Part shown: one piece after another, positions 55,060 through 64,000 of the stretch
How positions within the stretch are numbered: position 1 is the first letter of the stretch
Layout: the number at the start of each line of letters is the position of its first letter
NCBI RefSeq assembly: GCF_027943255.1
Contig: NC_072893.1
Span: 41,624,001-41,688,000 of the forward strand
DNA: 64,000 bases
Direction of reading: 5' to 3'
Source of the DNA: Anastrepha obliqua
Lineage: Eukaryota > Arthropoda > Insecta > Diptera > Tephritidae
The notes under the pieces: generated by a model
What the model was told of the DNA's origin: nothing
The model's input: the letters and a program-made list of their open reading frames with translations, nothing else
Databases searched by the model: none
Position numbers and translations under genes: made by a program

Positions 55060-55755
55060 TCAAAACAGTGGATCAAAAAGCATTTCGTGCTTTAATTTTA
55101 CACTGCTTCTTGACGGGAAAAAATACCGTTCAGGCGAAGCAAAGTCAGCAATGACTTGAAAAGTATTATGGGGACTCCGCTCTATCAGAAACAACAATAA
55201 ATTGAAGGTTTGCTGACTTCGAACGTGGTCGTAGATACACTGAAGATGCACAACGCAGTGGACGTCCAACTGAGGCGGTAACACCGGAGAACATCAAAAA
55301 AATCCACAAAATCATTTTGAAAGATCGAAAAGTGAAGCTGCGTGGGTTAGCTGACATCATAAAGATATCAAAAGATCATATTGGTTTTATGTTGCATGAG
55401 CAATTGACTATGGGAAAGCCCTGTTCAAAGTGGCTGATGTGTTGCTCTCTGCTTTGCTTCATCAAGACAACGCGCTGCGCCATAAGTCAATCAAAACACT
55501 GGCAAAAGTACATGAATTGAACTTGAAATTGCTCCCACACCTACCGTATTCGCCATATTTTGTTCCCACTGGCCACTGGCTGTTCGGAGACCTAAAAAAA
55601 TTCTCATTCGTAAGAAATTTCGCTCGAAGAGGTTATCACTGAAACTGATGCCTATAAATGTCAATGAGGCAAAGTATAAATCATTCTACAAAAGTGGTAT
55701 TGAAATGTTAGAGTGGCACTGAATCGATTGCGTTGTTCTTGATGGAAATTACGTT
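55060..55755 (+). pseudogene. irritans-type mariner transposase, core deleted
   Basis: DQKAFRALILHCFLTGKNTV, then YYGDSALSETTI, RSGRPTEAVTPENIKKIHKI, KVKLRGLADIIKISKDHIGF and a broken SKW segment represent the DNA-binding half. The frame jumps to LLHQDNALRHKSIKTLAKVH (second Asp), then LPYSPYFVPTGHWLFGDLKK, where the third catalytic Asp of the usual APSD motif has become Gly. The initiating ATG is now GTG. TIRs were not located. Confidence 0.78.
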
Positions 55756-55854
55756 GATCAGAACCTTGCAGTCCATGTGTTAGTTTCACGCACTCTAGGC
55801 CAGTCTTGTCCAGTTACCTCACAGATAAAACTCATAGGGAGCTAGGAAAATAAT

Positions 55855-56588
55855 ATATTAACATTTTTTCCGATAGTCAAGCAGCGATCAACGCTCTGAT
55901 GACGCCATAGTGCAGATCCAAACTAGTCAACTTCTGTAAAAAGGTCTTAAATGCGCAGGCATCATTTCTCCCATCTGGGTTCTAGGACATAAAAACATAG
56001 AGACAAATGAAATTGCTGATGAGATAGTCAGGAAGGGAACTGAATTGGTCTGAAAGATCCCCTGCCCGATCCGCCTGACTGTTGTTAAAGGTGAATTGCA
56101 CAACTTATTTCACAGGAAAGTGCAGCAAAGATGAAACTCCATTTCTTTTTGTTATATTTCGAAAATCCTTTGGTCTCAGTACAATAGACGAAGGACTCAG
56201 AAAGTTCTAGGGACTCCACGCCATTCAATTTCCAACCTTGAAGTGTTTTCTATCGGTCATTTGACGATCGGTGCACACGCGGAAAAGTTGGGTTTACCAT
56301 TTAACCCTATTGCAGAAGCTACGGGGACCTTTTAGAAGACAGAAGACTGTTGATCACTTTCTCCGTAAATGTCCGGATTTGGCAGCTAGACAAATAAGTT
56401 CACTGGGAGCTTCTTTCTTCGACAGCCTGGGGAAGTGCGCCAACCTAAGTCCTACCAATCTTCTGCATAACATCAAGAGCTCTGGGTGGCTTTAGATAGC
56501 TGCCTGTTGGAGCTCTCTAAAAGGTATCAAAATAAGTGCTACTTGGGGAGTGCCAGAGTGGTACTTCTATCATTTCACCTGCCTACCT
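55855..56588 (+). mobile_element. LOA-type LINE relic, RNase H to 3' end
   Basis: NIFSDSQAAINALMTP (catalytic Asp) and WVLGHKNIETNEIADEIVRK (last RNase H motif) remain in different frames. KLHFFLLYFENPL-like sequence follows at about 56130-56165. The frame at 56271-56495 includes FLRKCPDLAARQISSLGASF and ends NLLHNIKSSGWL. The terminal module GTGCTACTTGGGGAGTGCCA then GAGTGGTACTTCTATCATTT matches 11.66 and 23.11 kb. Several stops. Confidence 0.75.
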
Positions 56589-56822
56589 AGAATCCATAGT
56601 CCATCTATTATTGGCCTGCTTTATGCACACCGACCTCATCTAGAGCTTACTTGAGCGTAAATGGTGTGAGCTAGAGAGTTTACTGATTTAAGACCAGTCC
56701 CCCTCTTAGCTTAGTTAGCTGTTTATTCAGTTACCATGTAGATATTTTTATGGCAGCTTGACTATTCAATTCTCTGCCGGGCGAGTTCTTAACCAAAAAA
56801 GTAGCTCCTTTTATAGCTATTA
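56586..56822 (+). repeat. tandem duplication, unit 1
   Basis: CCTAGAATCCATAGTCCATC through CCGGGCGAGTTCTTAACC to TTTTATAGCTATTA matches unit 2 at 57131-57410 over almost its whole length. Unit 1 lacks two short segments present in unit 2 (near 57285-57310 and 57335-57355). A minus-strand SINE follows immediately. Confidence 0.85.
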
Positions 56823-56825
56823 TAT

Positions 56826-57131
56826 ACCCTTTACACCCTTTTTGGGTGTTTGGCCGAGCTCCTCCTCCTATTTGTGTTGTGCGTCTTGATGTCGTTCCAC
56901 AAATGAAGGGAGCTACAGTTTTAAGCCAACTCCGAACGGCAGATATTTTTTAAGAGGAGCTTTTTCATGGCAGAAATACACTCGGAGATTTGCCATTGCC
57001 TGCCGAGGGGCGACTGCTATTAGAAAAATATTTTTCTTAATTTTGGTGTTTTTGCCAAGATTTGAACCGACGTTCTCTCTGTGAATTCCGAATGGTAGTC
57101 GCGCACCAACCCATTCGGCTACGGCGGCCGC
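56826..57131 (-). mobile_element. tRNA-derived SINE, copy D (full length)
   Basis: The minus strand begins CGGCCGCCGTAGCCGAATGG, with an A-box-like TAGCCGAATGGG matching TRGCNNARYNGG. Then comes GTCGGTTCAAATCTTGG (B box), the common body, and the end ACCCAAAAAGGGTGTAAAGG. It sits exactly at the junction of the two tandem units. Confidence 0.88.
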
Positions 57132-57412
57132 CTAGAATCTATAGTCCATCTATTACTGGCCTGCGTTATGTAGACCGACCTCATCGAGAGCTTACTTCAG
57201 CGTAAAGGGTGTGGACTCAGAGAGTTCACTGATTTAAGATCGATTCCCCTCTTAGCTTAGTTAGCTGTTTATTCAATTGCTATTTTAGAGGAAATATCAT
57301 CGCACTGTAGAGATTTTTATGGCAGCTTGACTATCAGGATGAACAGTGATCAATTGTACTCCGCCGGGCGAGTTCTTAACCAAAAAGGTAGTTCCTGTTA
57401 TAGCTATTAGCT
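57131..57412 (+). repeat. tandem duplication, unit 2
   Basis: CCTAGAATCTATAGTCCATC to GTTATAGCTATTAGCTCAGC, homologous to unit 1 at roughly nine bases in ten by eye, with two extra segments. No SINE follows this copy. Confidence 0.85.
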
Positions 57413-59129
57413 CAGCTAAAAAGACACTGCATTGATATAGGAGAAGTTTGCTGGAAATTTGTATTCAGTTATAAGTGCAACATCAAATCATTGCTTCAGG
57501 CAATCGCAAATGTTTTAATTTTTATAATTTGAAGACTGGAAATAGATGAGTAAACTGAACTCGATACAAGTGTCACCACTTGGTGCAGTCTAGAGAAATA
57601 ACCGCTTTGAATTGGGAACGAATTGAGAAATAAGGAATGAAGCAAAAAGCAGAGAAAGAGAAGTTATAATCCCTTGAAATATTTATGATTCTTAATCACA
57701 ACACCAGCAACATTCCGTCTTTTATTATTATAATTTACGTATATGTATGTATGCCTATATATGTGTGTAGGATTGTATGTATATATGTATTTTGTCCAGT
57801 TTCTTCATTATTTATATCCGCAGATTGCAATGATTGCACCTCGGATGCACTATCCAACTACTCCTGCTTTCTTCGCTCAATATCTACTTTTGTTGGTTTG
57901 CCCTCAAGTCACTGTATCTGATTGAATTTAATTTTTTTTATTTTTATTTTTTTCTTATTATTGTTATTTATTTTATTTTTTTTTTTTTGTTCCTTACTGA
58001 TTGTGATTTTTTCTCCTCTCAACGCCAGCTTTTGAGCGTAAACCTGCCACTTGCAGCTCTCAACCGGCTTTTAAGCCTAGATGAGGAACGCCGGAGGGTC
58101 AAGCGAATTGCGGTCTATAAAATGAAAAGTTTATTTTATTTACTTTATTCATCTTCCGTGCTCAGCTTATTCCAATGTCTTCATCGCCTTGCTTTATTTA
58201 CTGCAATCGCAGTGCTGCTGCATGCATTTGTTATTGCTGTTGTGATTTTGTAGTGCCACAAATGGCTCGTTTAGCTTTGTTGCAGCCATTATGGTCGCAG
58301 TTGTTGTTATTATTCTTGTTGTTGTTGTGGTTGCGGCTATGTGAACTGTTGCTGTCTCTTTGAAATTGAATTCAATTTAGCTTCAATTTAATTAATTGAA
58401 TTGTTTATTGGCCAATTGTTGCTATCTGGTTGAGTGAAAATTAAATGCAGTGCAATGCAATTTACTTTATTCATTGGCACTGACAATCAACGCTGTTGAT
58501 ATAACTTTCGACATGCTAATCGTTGCGTTGCATACACATACACATGCAAATATGTGTGTAAGCTTGGACATAAATTTTTGCTGCTAATAAATGCAAATTG
58601 ATTTTGACGGTTGGATAAAGCGCGAAATTGCGATTCGGCTCCTCGTTTGGATATGTGTATGCACTTATACATACATGTGCATATGTATAGGTGTTTACTT
58701 CGCTCTCGTAGAACGTTGTACTCAAGGGAGTTTTTGGCATTTCTCCACCAGCGGTAGCAAAACTGGCCCCGACTGTAACTGACACCATCTGCACAATGTT
58801 GAAGGGATTGCAGAAGGTCCCTCAATAAATATTCGATAGTAGACAACAATTGGTACTCCGTTAATGAAAAAAAAAAAACAAACAGAAGCAGTCCTGGTTA
58901 GGGATTGTTCCGTGTGCAGAATTGCGCACAAGTGGGGAAAGTCTCCGATCGTAATTCACTTCGAAGTGATCAGCACGATTATTCTGCAAGCGATTCAAGC
59001 ACCTCACAACCGCCAAGCTTCGCCCAAGTATCCTCTAGATAGTTGCCGAAAACACGTTTGGGAGCGAGTTAATGTGATATGGAGAAACAGGCCAGGATAT
59101 CTGCTTGCTCGATGGTTGTAAGATGCGCA
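57413..59129. other. unassigned stretch, mostly AT-rich
   Basis: No family recognised. An 85-codon frame at 58864-59121 (with RIAHKWGKSPIVIHFEVIST) has normal codon variety but no match I know. T-rich low complexity lies at 57930-57990. Confidence 0.35.
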
Positions 59130-59290
59130 ACGTAAAAATCCTTCTACAATGAAAATGAAAACAAAGCCTCGGATGAGAGTTCAACTGGCGCCGGGTAGCA
59201 CGCGAAAGAAACGACTTGCGCGCTTTGTTACAATCGCTCAAAATCGCTCAAGTAGTTATCGCGCCAAAGTCGAAGAAGAAGTTACCGTAA
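59130..59290 (+). mobile_element. LINE 3' end fragment
   Basis: GTTCAACTGGCGCCGGGTAG, then ACGACTTGCGCGCTTTGTTA and CTCAAAATCGCTCAAGTAG end with GCGCCAAAGTCGAAGAAGAAG. This is the plus-strand version of the 3' end found on the minus strand at 59.96-60.08 kb, with the GAA-type tail. Confidence 0.65.
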
Positions 59291-59354
59291 AAAAGAAGTC
59301 TTAGTGAGTTACCTTAAGAAGCCAGTGATGGTAGCTTTTAAAGCTGGCAGTACT

Positions 59355-59640
59355 TACATAAAATGAAGTTGACACATAAAGCACCTGAGTGTAGTTATTG
59401 ATGATAGACTAAGCTTCCGAGAACACGTGGAATATACAGCACAAAAGGCAGCGAAGAGTAGTATCTCAATAGCGCGAATGCTTCCAAATGTTGGCAGCCC
59501 AAGGAGTACCAAAAGCTTAACAAAAGTGGTGGTGAGCTTATCCCGTTCATATGAAGCTCCAGCAAGGATACACTCGCTGATAATGAAGGCTCGTAAATGC
59601 ACGTTCGCAGCCGTTTAGAAACTATGTGTCTTAAGAGCTG
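59355..59640 (+). mobile_element. R1-type LINE reverse transcriptase thumb fragment
   Basis: HLSVVIDDRLSFREHVEYTA, then QKAAKSSISIARMLPNVGSP equals the KYLGV.ID..LSF..H...A..KAAK segment after the catalytic core in R1-group elements. Similar to the minus-strand fragment at 33.1-33.3 kb but from a different subfamily. Confidence 0.72.
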
Positions 59641-59782
59641 TGACTTCAAAAACCCCATAACATTTAATTTTACAGTTAAATTGAGGCAGTTAACTCAAAC
59701 TCAACGATCTTGCCGGCCAATGTAAATCGCCAAAATAAGAGATAAAAAAAAATAATAACAATAATTGACGCGTTCATATCTG

Positions 59783-59956
59783 TTGGGTGTTTGGCCGAGC
59801 TCCTCCTCCTATTTGTAGCGTGCGTCTTGATGTCGTTCCACAAATGGAGAGACCTACAGTTTTAAGCCGACTACGAAAAGCAGATATTTTTTATGAGCAA
59901 CTTTTTCATGGCAAAAATACAATCGAAGGCTTGTCATTGCCTGCCGAGGGGCGACC
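59783..59956 (-). mobile_element. tRNA-derived SINE, copy E, 3' half
   Basis: The body from GGTCGCCCCTCGGCAGGCAA to GGCCAAACACCC on the minus strand. It is interrupted at 59956 by a LINE; the head half lies at 60586-60696. GCCGAGGGGCGACC at 59943-59956 is the target duplication. Confidence 0.82.
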
Positions 59957-60585
59957 TTCTTCTCCTTAATTGGCACGATAAACGCTTACGCGATTTTGGC
60001 CGAGTTTAACAAAGCGCGCCAGTCATTTCTTTCTCGTGCTAACCGGCGCCAGTTGGACACACCAAGTAAAGCCAAGTCCTTTCCACCTGATCTTTCCAAT
60101 GCAAAGGAGGTCTTCCTCTTCCTCTGCTACCACCAGCTGATACCGCATCGAAATCTTTCAAAGCCGGAGCATTTGTATCCGTTCGGAAGACATGACCCAG
60201 CCAACGTAGCCGCTGTATCTTTATTCGCTGCGCTATGTCTATGTCGTAGTAAAGCGCATACAGCTTACCGTTCCATCACCAGCGATATTCGCCGTTGCCA
60301 ACGTGCAAAGATCCAAAAATCTTGCGCTGAATCTTTCTCTCAAACACTCCAGCGACGCTTCTCACTTCTGCGTCATACGTTAGGACGGGCGTGATGAGAG
60401 CCTTGAGTGTCAATATCATCGGCATATGCCAACAATTGTACGCTCTTATAAAATATTGTGCCTGAGCGATTAAGTTCTGCGGCTGGTATGATCCTCTCCA
60501 ACATCAGGTTAAAGAAGGTACACGACAGCGAGTCACCCTATCTGAAACCTCGTTTGGTATCAAACGGTTCGGAGAAGTCCTTCCC
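59957..60585 (-). mobile_element. 5'-truncated LINE nested in SINE copy E
   Basis: 629 bp on the minus strand, flanked by a 14-bp perfect duplication of SINE sequence. It starts at GKDFSEPFDTKRGFR, passes GDSLSCTFFNLMLERIIPAA to the LLAYADDID catalytic box, then jumps by deletion at about 60408 to TLKALITPVLTYDAE. It continues through the C-terminal region and ends CCAATTAAGGAGAAGAA. Same family as 9.3 and 19.0 kb. Confidence 0.85.
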
Positions 60586-60696
60586 GCCGAGGGGCGACCA
60601 CTATTAGAAAAAAACCGTTTTCCTTTTGCTGTTTGATGCACGGAGATTCGAGCCTACGCACTCCCGAATAGTAGTCACGCATCAATCCATTCGGCA
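60586..60696 (-). mobile_element. tRNA-derived SINE, copy E, head half
   Basis: The minus strand has CCGAATGGATTGATGCGTGA (A-box side), then GGCTCGAATCTCCGTGC (B box), ending TAGTGGTCGCCCCTCGGC. The second copy of the 14-bp duplication is 60586-60599. Confidence 0.8.
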
Positions 60697-60739
60697 TTCC
60701 AGACAACCGAGATTAATTGGTCAGGAAATGAAGCTTTCA

Positions 60740-61320
60740 GAATTTCAATTGTGACTCGTTGCTACATCATGTTGCGACCACATGCTTCCCAGTCCCAATT
60801 CATACAACTAAGGAAGGAGAAAGTCGCTGAGCATGGCTCTGTAGTGTTCGTCGTCCACAGCAGTCTTTTGGCCTACAGCGTTTTCGCAGATATAAGGCCC
60901 GATGAAGCCTCCATTGGAAACAACATATCATGCATTAACTTTGAGTTGAACTTACGTAGCTTTTCGTGGAACTTACGTGGATTTTCGGTGTCCCAGAAGC
61001 TATAATTTCGCTTTTCCGGATTATAATGTTTTTCGATGAAAGGTTGTCTTTCTCGTAGTCAAGATTCAGAACGGCTTGAGCGTAGGTTTCATGTGCGCGG
61101 AAACATCTTCAAAGCTCTCAACAAAATTCTCCGTAAAGACCGCCGATTGATGTCTAATGCTGTGGCACAGCATCTTGTCGATACTCTGGAATCCTGTACT
61201 TCATATTCAGTCACAGCTGCGATATTCTCACCAGAGGGCAGCTTCAGAGCCGGCCAGACCGGAGAGCATCTCGTCTTGCTTCACGTACTTTAAGGCGAAT
61301 GGATAAACGCCGTAATGTTT
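60740..61320 (-). pseudogene. rosa-like mariner transposase relic
   Basis: The minus strand reads ENIAAVTEYEVQDSRVSTRC, then DINRRSLRRILLRALKMFP, the helix-turn-helix region. Later NYSFWDTENPRKFHEKL appears, the block after the first catalytic position. Catalytic motifs were not found intact. No TIRs identified. Strongly decayed. Confidence 0.5.
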
Positions 61321-61406
61321 GCCCAGTTGGTGTCGAAGGACAGGGAAATCTGCGGCAAAATTTACACTGTGAATTTATTTTTTAAATTTCATTGAGTGGA
61401 ATTTTA

Positions 61407-61419
61407 CAATTATAATTTT
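61407..61419. repeat. target-site duplication, left copy (SINE copy F)
   Basis: CAATTATAATTTT, matched with one mismatch at 61699-61711 (CAATTATAAGTTT). Confidence 0.8.
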
Positions 61420-61698
61420 AGGTGTTTGGCCGAGCTCCTCCTCCTATTTGTGATGCGCGCCTTGATGTTGTTCCACAAATGGAGGGACCTACAGTTTCAA
61501 GTCGACTCCGAACGGCAGATATTTTTTATGAGGAGCTCTTCTATGGTACACTCGGAGGTTTGCCATTGCCTGCCGAGGGGCGACCGCTTTTAGAAAGAAC
61601 TTTTTCTTAATTTTTGATCTTTCACCGAGATTCGAATCGAAGTTCTCTCTCTGAATTCCGAATGGTAGTCACGCACCAACCCATTCGGCCACCGCGAC
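61420..61698 (-). mobile_element. tRNA-derived SINE, copy F (complete, 279 bp, with TSD)
   Basis: The minus strand starts GTCGCGGTGGCCGAATGGGT. TGGCCGAATGGG is a perfect A-box consensus, and GATTCGAATCT about 45 bases later is the B box, tRNA-like spacing. The GTGGCCGA(A/G)TGG start resembles serine-type tRNA. The tail region ends GGCCAAACACC. Acceptor-stem pairing of a real tRNA is missing, so this is a SINE head, not a tRNA gene. It would be transcribed by RNA polymerase III (family knowledge). Confidence 0.9.
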
Positions 61699-61711
61699 CA
61701 ATTATAAGTTT
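61699..61711. repeat. target-site duplication, right copy (SINE copy F)
   Basis: CAATTATAAGTTT, see left copy at 61407-61419. Confidence 0.8.
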
Positions 61712-62939
61712 CTTTCCCTCATTAGAGCCGTGACTCTACTAGGGTGCACTCCAAGCACTTGCTGCTCTAAAGCATCAAAAACCTCTTACCAATGCAAGAA
61801 AGTCTTCGAAAAGTCCAGGTATTTTAATTGAAATGCCTTCTCAGTTCCTGTCATTATTTCACTCAAGAGACTATTCGTGAAAAAATTTTCGTAATTTCGA
61901 CATATAAGTTTGTGCATAATCAGTAACACAACGCCATTGCATTTGATCGCCGTCGGTCAGCAAGTCAGTCAATCAAATAGCTGTCCGCTTGTCGCCTGCA
62001 CATGCCCCCCACACAGCGCGCACGGCATTCGTCTGCCTGGCGCAATCATGCAATCGCTCATTCATGCCGCTGGCTGCTCCATATGTCTCATTGCCAAACG
62101 TAATGTAGTATTTTTGGCATTGTTTGCTCACTCATGTTGCCTTGGCCTGCTGACAACACGCCGCTGCCGCCGTTGTTGCTGCTACGACGACAGCAACCCC
62201 TCTTATCTCAGCGCTGCAGCTGCAATTTCAATTCACTTTATTTGCCTTTGAATCGTTTATTGCGTAAATATTTGCGTTAATTCAGCTCCGCTTCCGCCCC
62301 CGCCTTCCCACTATACCACTTGTTACTCCTCTGCTTTTGCCGGCCAATGCAACTTTTACTTTTTTCGATTTTTTTTTTTTTATTTATTTTTTTTTTTGGG
62401 TTTTTTGAATTTATGTTAGCTACTTTTCGCAAACACCACTGCCAGCCAGTTTTATTTGCACAAAAATGCGAGTGAACGTAATTTTTGTTGATTGTTTTGT
62501 TTTTTGATTTTTTTATACTTTTCATTATTTATTTCCATCGGATGCCGCGCTGCGCTCTCATTTAGTACACTTTTTCAGTTTCCCCTCTTTTTTGCATTTT
62601 TCTGGCAAATGCCAACTGTTCGGTTAGCAAATAAGAATACAGTTTTCGTAAACATAGAATATATTTTTAACACGCATACATCTGCAACTACATTCACATG
62701 TAGATACGTAAAAGTGTAGTGGATGTGCAAATATTATGTTTGTTGTTAGCAATTCTTAAGTAATGAGATTAAAAGGTTACGCAAAAAGCATAAAAGTACA
62801 CAAAAGCTCGCAGTTTTTATTTAAATTGTAGATGGTTGTATCAACAATTGTTGCTCTGTAATTGATTGTGCCAAATCCGCTTAAATCATCCTTGAAAAAA
62901 GACAAAGGCTATCAAATGCAACAAGAAAAGCAGTGTATG
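61712..62939. other. non-coding stretch, partly unique-looking DNA
   Basis: No TE protein recognised. 61.95-62.25 kb is GC-richer with a 113-codon frame of Cys/His-rich but family-less composition, judged chance. T-rich tracts lie at 62360-62410. Confidence 0.4.
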
Positions 62940-62941
62940 TA

Positions 62942-63626
62942 CAGGGTTGCCCATATTCGACGGACCCATCTGGCAACCCTGTATCTTTTGACAGAGACGT
63001 CAGATCACTTAATGACATACCGCGTTGGAAGCGTCTGTCCAAGCAGATTTTTACCATGGAACCGTACACGCCATGCGAGCGCTCTCAAATTGTTGAAATT
63101 TACATTCAACACAAGAAGTCAAAAGAAGAAGAACAAAATTATCATGTCCGATGAGGCTCATTTCTCATTGAATGGGACAGTAAACAAGCAAAATTGCCGT
63201 ATTTACGCCACTGAAAGTCCGCACGAAATTCAAGAGGTACCTCTTTGCGACGATTTTGACTGGCCACCGCGTTCGCCCGATTTAACGCCACCTGACTTCT
63301 TCTTGTGGGGATATTTAAAATCAAAGGTTTATAATAATAACCCAAAGATCATAGAAGAGATCAAGAACAACATCCGTAAGGAAATAGCCGCTATTCCAGC
63401 CGAAATGTTAGCTAAAACTATGGAAAATGCTGCAAAACGGGCACAATACTCGTACGCCGTACAGGCTCAAGGCGGCCATTTGAGAGATATTATATTCAAA
63501 AAGTGATGTCAAAAATCTACTTGAACCAAATAAAATGATTATTATCGTCAACATCTACAATAAAAAAATGTATTTTTCTTTGATTTGAAAAAAAACACAT
63601 GGGTCCGTCGAATATGGGCAACCCAG
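62942..63626 (+). mobile_element. mariner-family deletion derivative, 685 bp, near-identical TIRs
   Basis: Left end GGGTTGCCCATATTCGACGG and the inverted right end agree over about 27 bases, differing only at the second base. TA at 62940-62941 and 63627-63628 is the target duplication. High TIR identity against a heavily deleted interior suggests it moved using another element's transposase (inference). Confidence 0.9.
63056..63506 (+). pseudogene. rosa-like mariner transposase, two internal deletions
   Basis: The N-terminus MEPYTPCERSQIVEIYIQHK is joined by deletion to IIMSDEAHFSLNGTVNKQNC with the first catalytic Asp. It is then joined at PHEIQEVPL directly to WPPRSPDLTPPDFFLWGYLK with the third Asp. 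The second catalytic block is missing. The C-terminus ends GGHLRDIIFKK at a TGA. A long open frame (62862-63506) passes through because both joins keep it open downstream of 63.14 kb. Confidence 0.85.
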
Positions 63627-63758
63627 TATGCACATTTATAAAAATACACTTCATTCTTGGAATTGCAGGTTGCAAAAAGTGTCGTTCATCAAAAAATTTA
63701 GAGCTCATTTTAAAGTTTTGAAAACGCTTTTGGAACGTTGGTTGTGGAATTGTCAGCC

Positions 63759-64000
63759 TTAAGGGGTTAGGGGTAGTCAGAATTTTGAAAAAAAAAGATT
63801 TTTTCATTTTTGCATTTTCTTAAAGTATAATATCTTAAAAATATTGTGTGAAAATTTGAAGTGAATCCGACAAATACTTTTCGAGTTATTCAAGAATTAA
63901 CAAAGGATGCTGTACGTATGAAAGTGGCAGATAAGCGCGCTAACGATAACATTCGAGCAGGTACGAGTATAATGCTACTTAGACAACAGCAAATCGCTAT
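63759..64000. repeat. TTAA-ended MITE-like repeat, left end, cut by window edge
   Basis: TTAA at 63759-63762, then GGGGTTAGGGGTAGTCAGAA. TTGTGTGAAAATTTGAAGTG and the bases after it match 26.46-26.53 kb almost exactly. The other end lies outside the window. Confidence 0.6.

Noticed and set aside
57834..58363. Plus-strand frames of 139 and 62 codons
   Set aside because: Phe/Leu-rich translation of T-rich low-complexity DNA; no signal peptide plus domain pattern that would support a secreted protein.
61628..61698. Possible tRNA-Ser gene on the minus strand
   Set aside because: A and B boxes are present but acceptor-stem pairing is absent and the same head occurs in several SINE copies.
1..64000. 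CRISPR array, operons, bacterial promoters, riboswitches
   Set aside because: Eukaryotic insect DNA; the only regular array is the spacerless hexamer at the left edge.

Overview
This window is repeat-rich, AT-rich insect DNA. It is most likely from a true fruit fly (Tephritidae) or a close dipteran. That is an inference from the mix seen here: many mariner/Tc1 lineages, LOA-, R1- and Jockey-type non-LTR retrotransposons, and a dispersed tRNA-derived SINE of a type I associate with tephritid genomes. I see no convincing host protein-coding gene, tRNA or rRNA. Nearly every recognisable reading frame belongs to a transposable element.

Layout. 1-414 is a perfect hexanucleotide array, (ACTTAT)69, running off the left edge. 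2.7-6.4 kb holds a dead mariner with TIRs, two LINE tails and a dead Tc1-like element with double (IR/DR) inverted repeats. 8.3-11.7 kb holds a SINE and an old LINE split by a 5'-truncated Jockey element with a 12-bp target-site duplication (TSD). 13.06-13.51 kb is a candidate MITE flanked by TTAA. 14.6-23.2 kb carries LOA-type relics, two SINEs, a LINE inserted into a LOA relic, and a mariner with all three catalytic aspartates. 26.4-28.1 kb is a second Jockey copy, apparently inside a MITE-like repeat. 28.2-36.1 kb holds fragments of R1, LOA and other LINEs plus a minus-strand mariner. 38-40.5 kb holds LINE fragments and a cecropia-type mariner that is itself broken by a 122-bp retroposon.

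The centrepiece is 42,303-47,696 (minus strand): a full-length 5.4-kb non-LTR retrotransposon with perfect 12-bp TSDs. Its ORF1 is 492 aa. Its ORF2 is 1,219 aa and carries endonuclease, reverse transcriptase, RNase H and a zinc-binding tail; both are uninterrupted. It sits next to, and probably within, an older relic of the same type (47.7-50.1 kb) that was also hit by a mariner-family element. 50.2-63.6 kb adds five more damaged mariner-type copies, more LINE relics, a tandem duplication with a SINE at its junction, a SINE split by a LINE with 14-bp TSDs, and a complete SINE with 13-bp TSDs. The right edge carries another copy of the TTAA-ended repeat.

How the parts relate. The intact element could supply reverse transcriptase and endonuclease for itself and perhaps for the SINEs and short retroposons (inference). 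The DNA transposons all look dead. The stretches between elements (for example 24.1-26.3, 30.1-31.4, 36.1-38.1, 40.5-42.2, 50.9-53.2, 57.5-58.8 and 61.7-62.9 kb) look like unique intergenic or intronic DNA with no coding signal.
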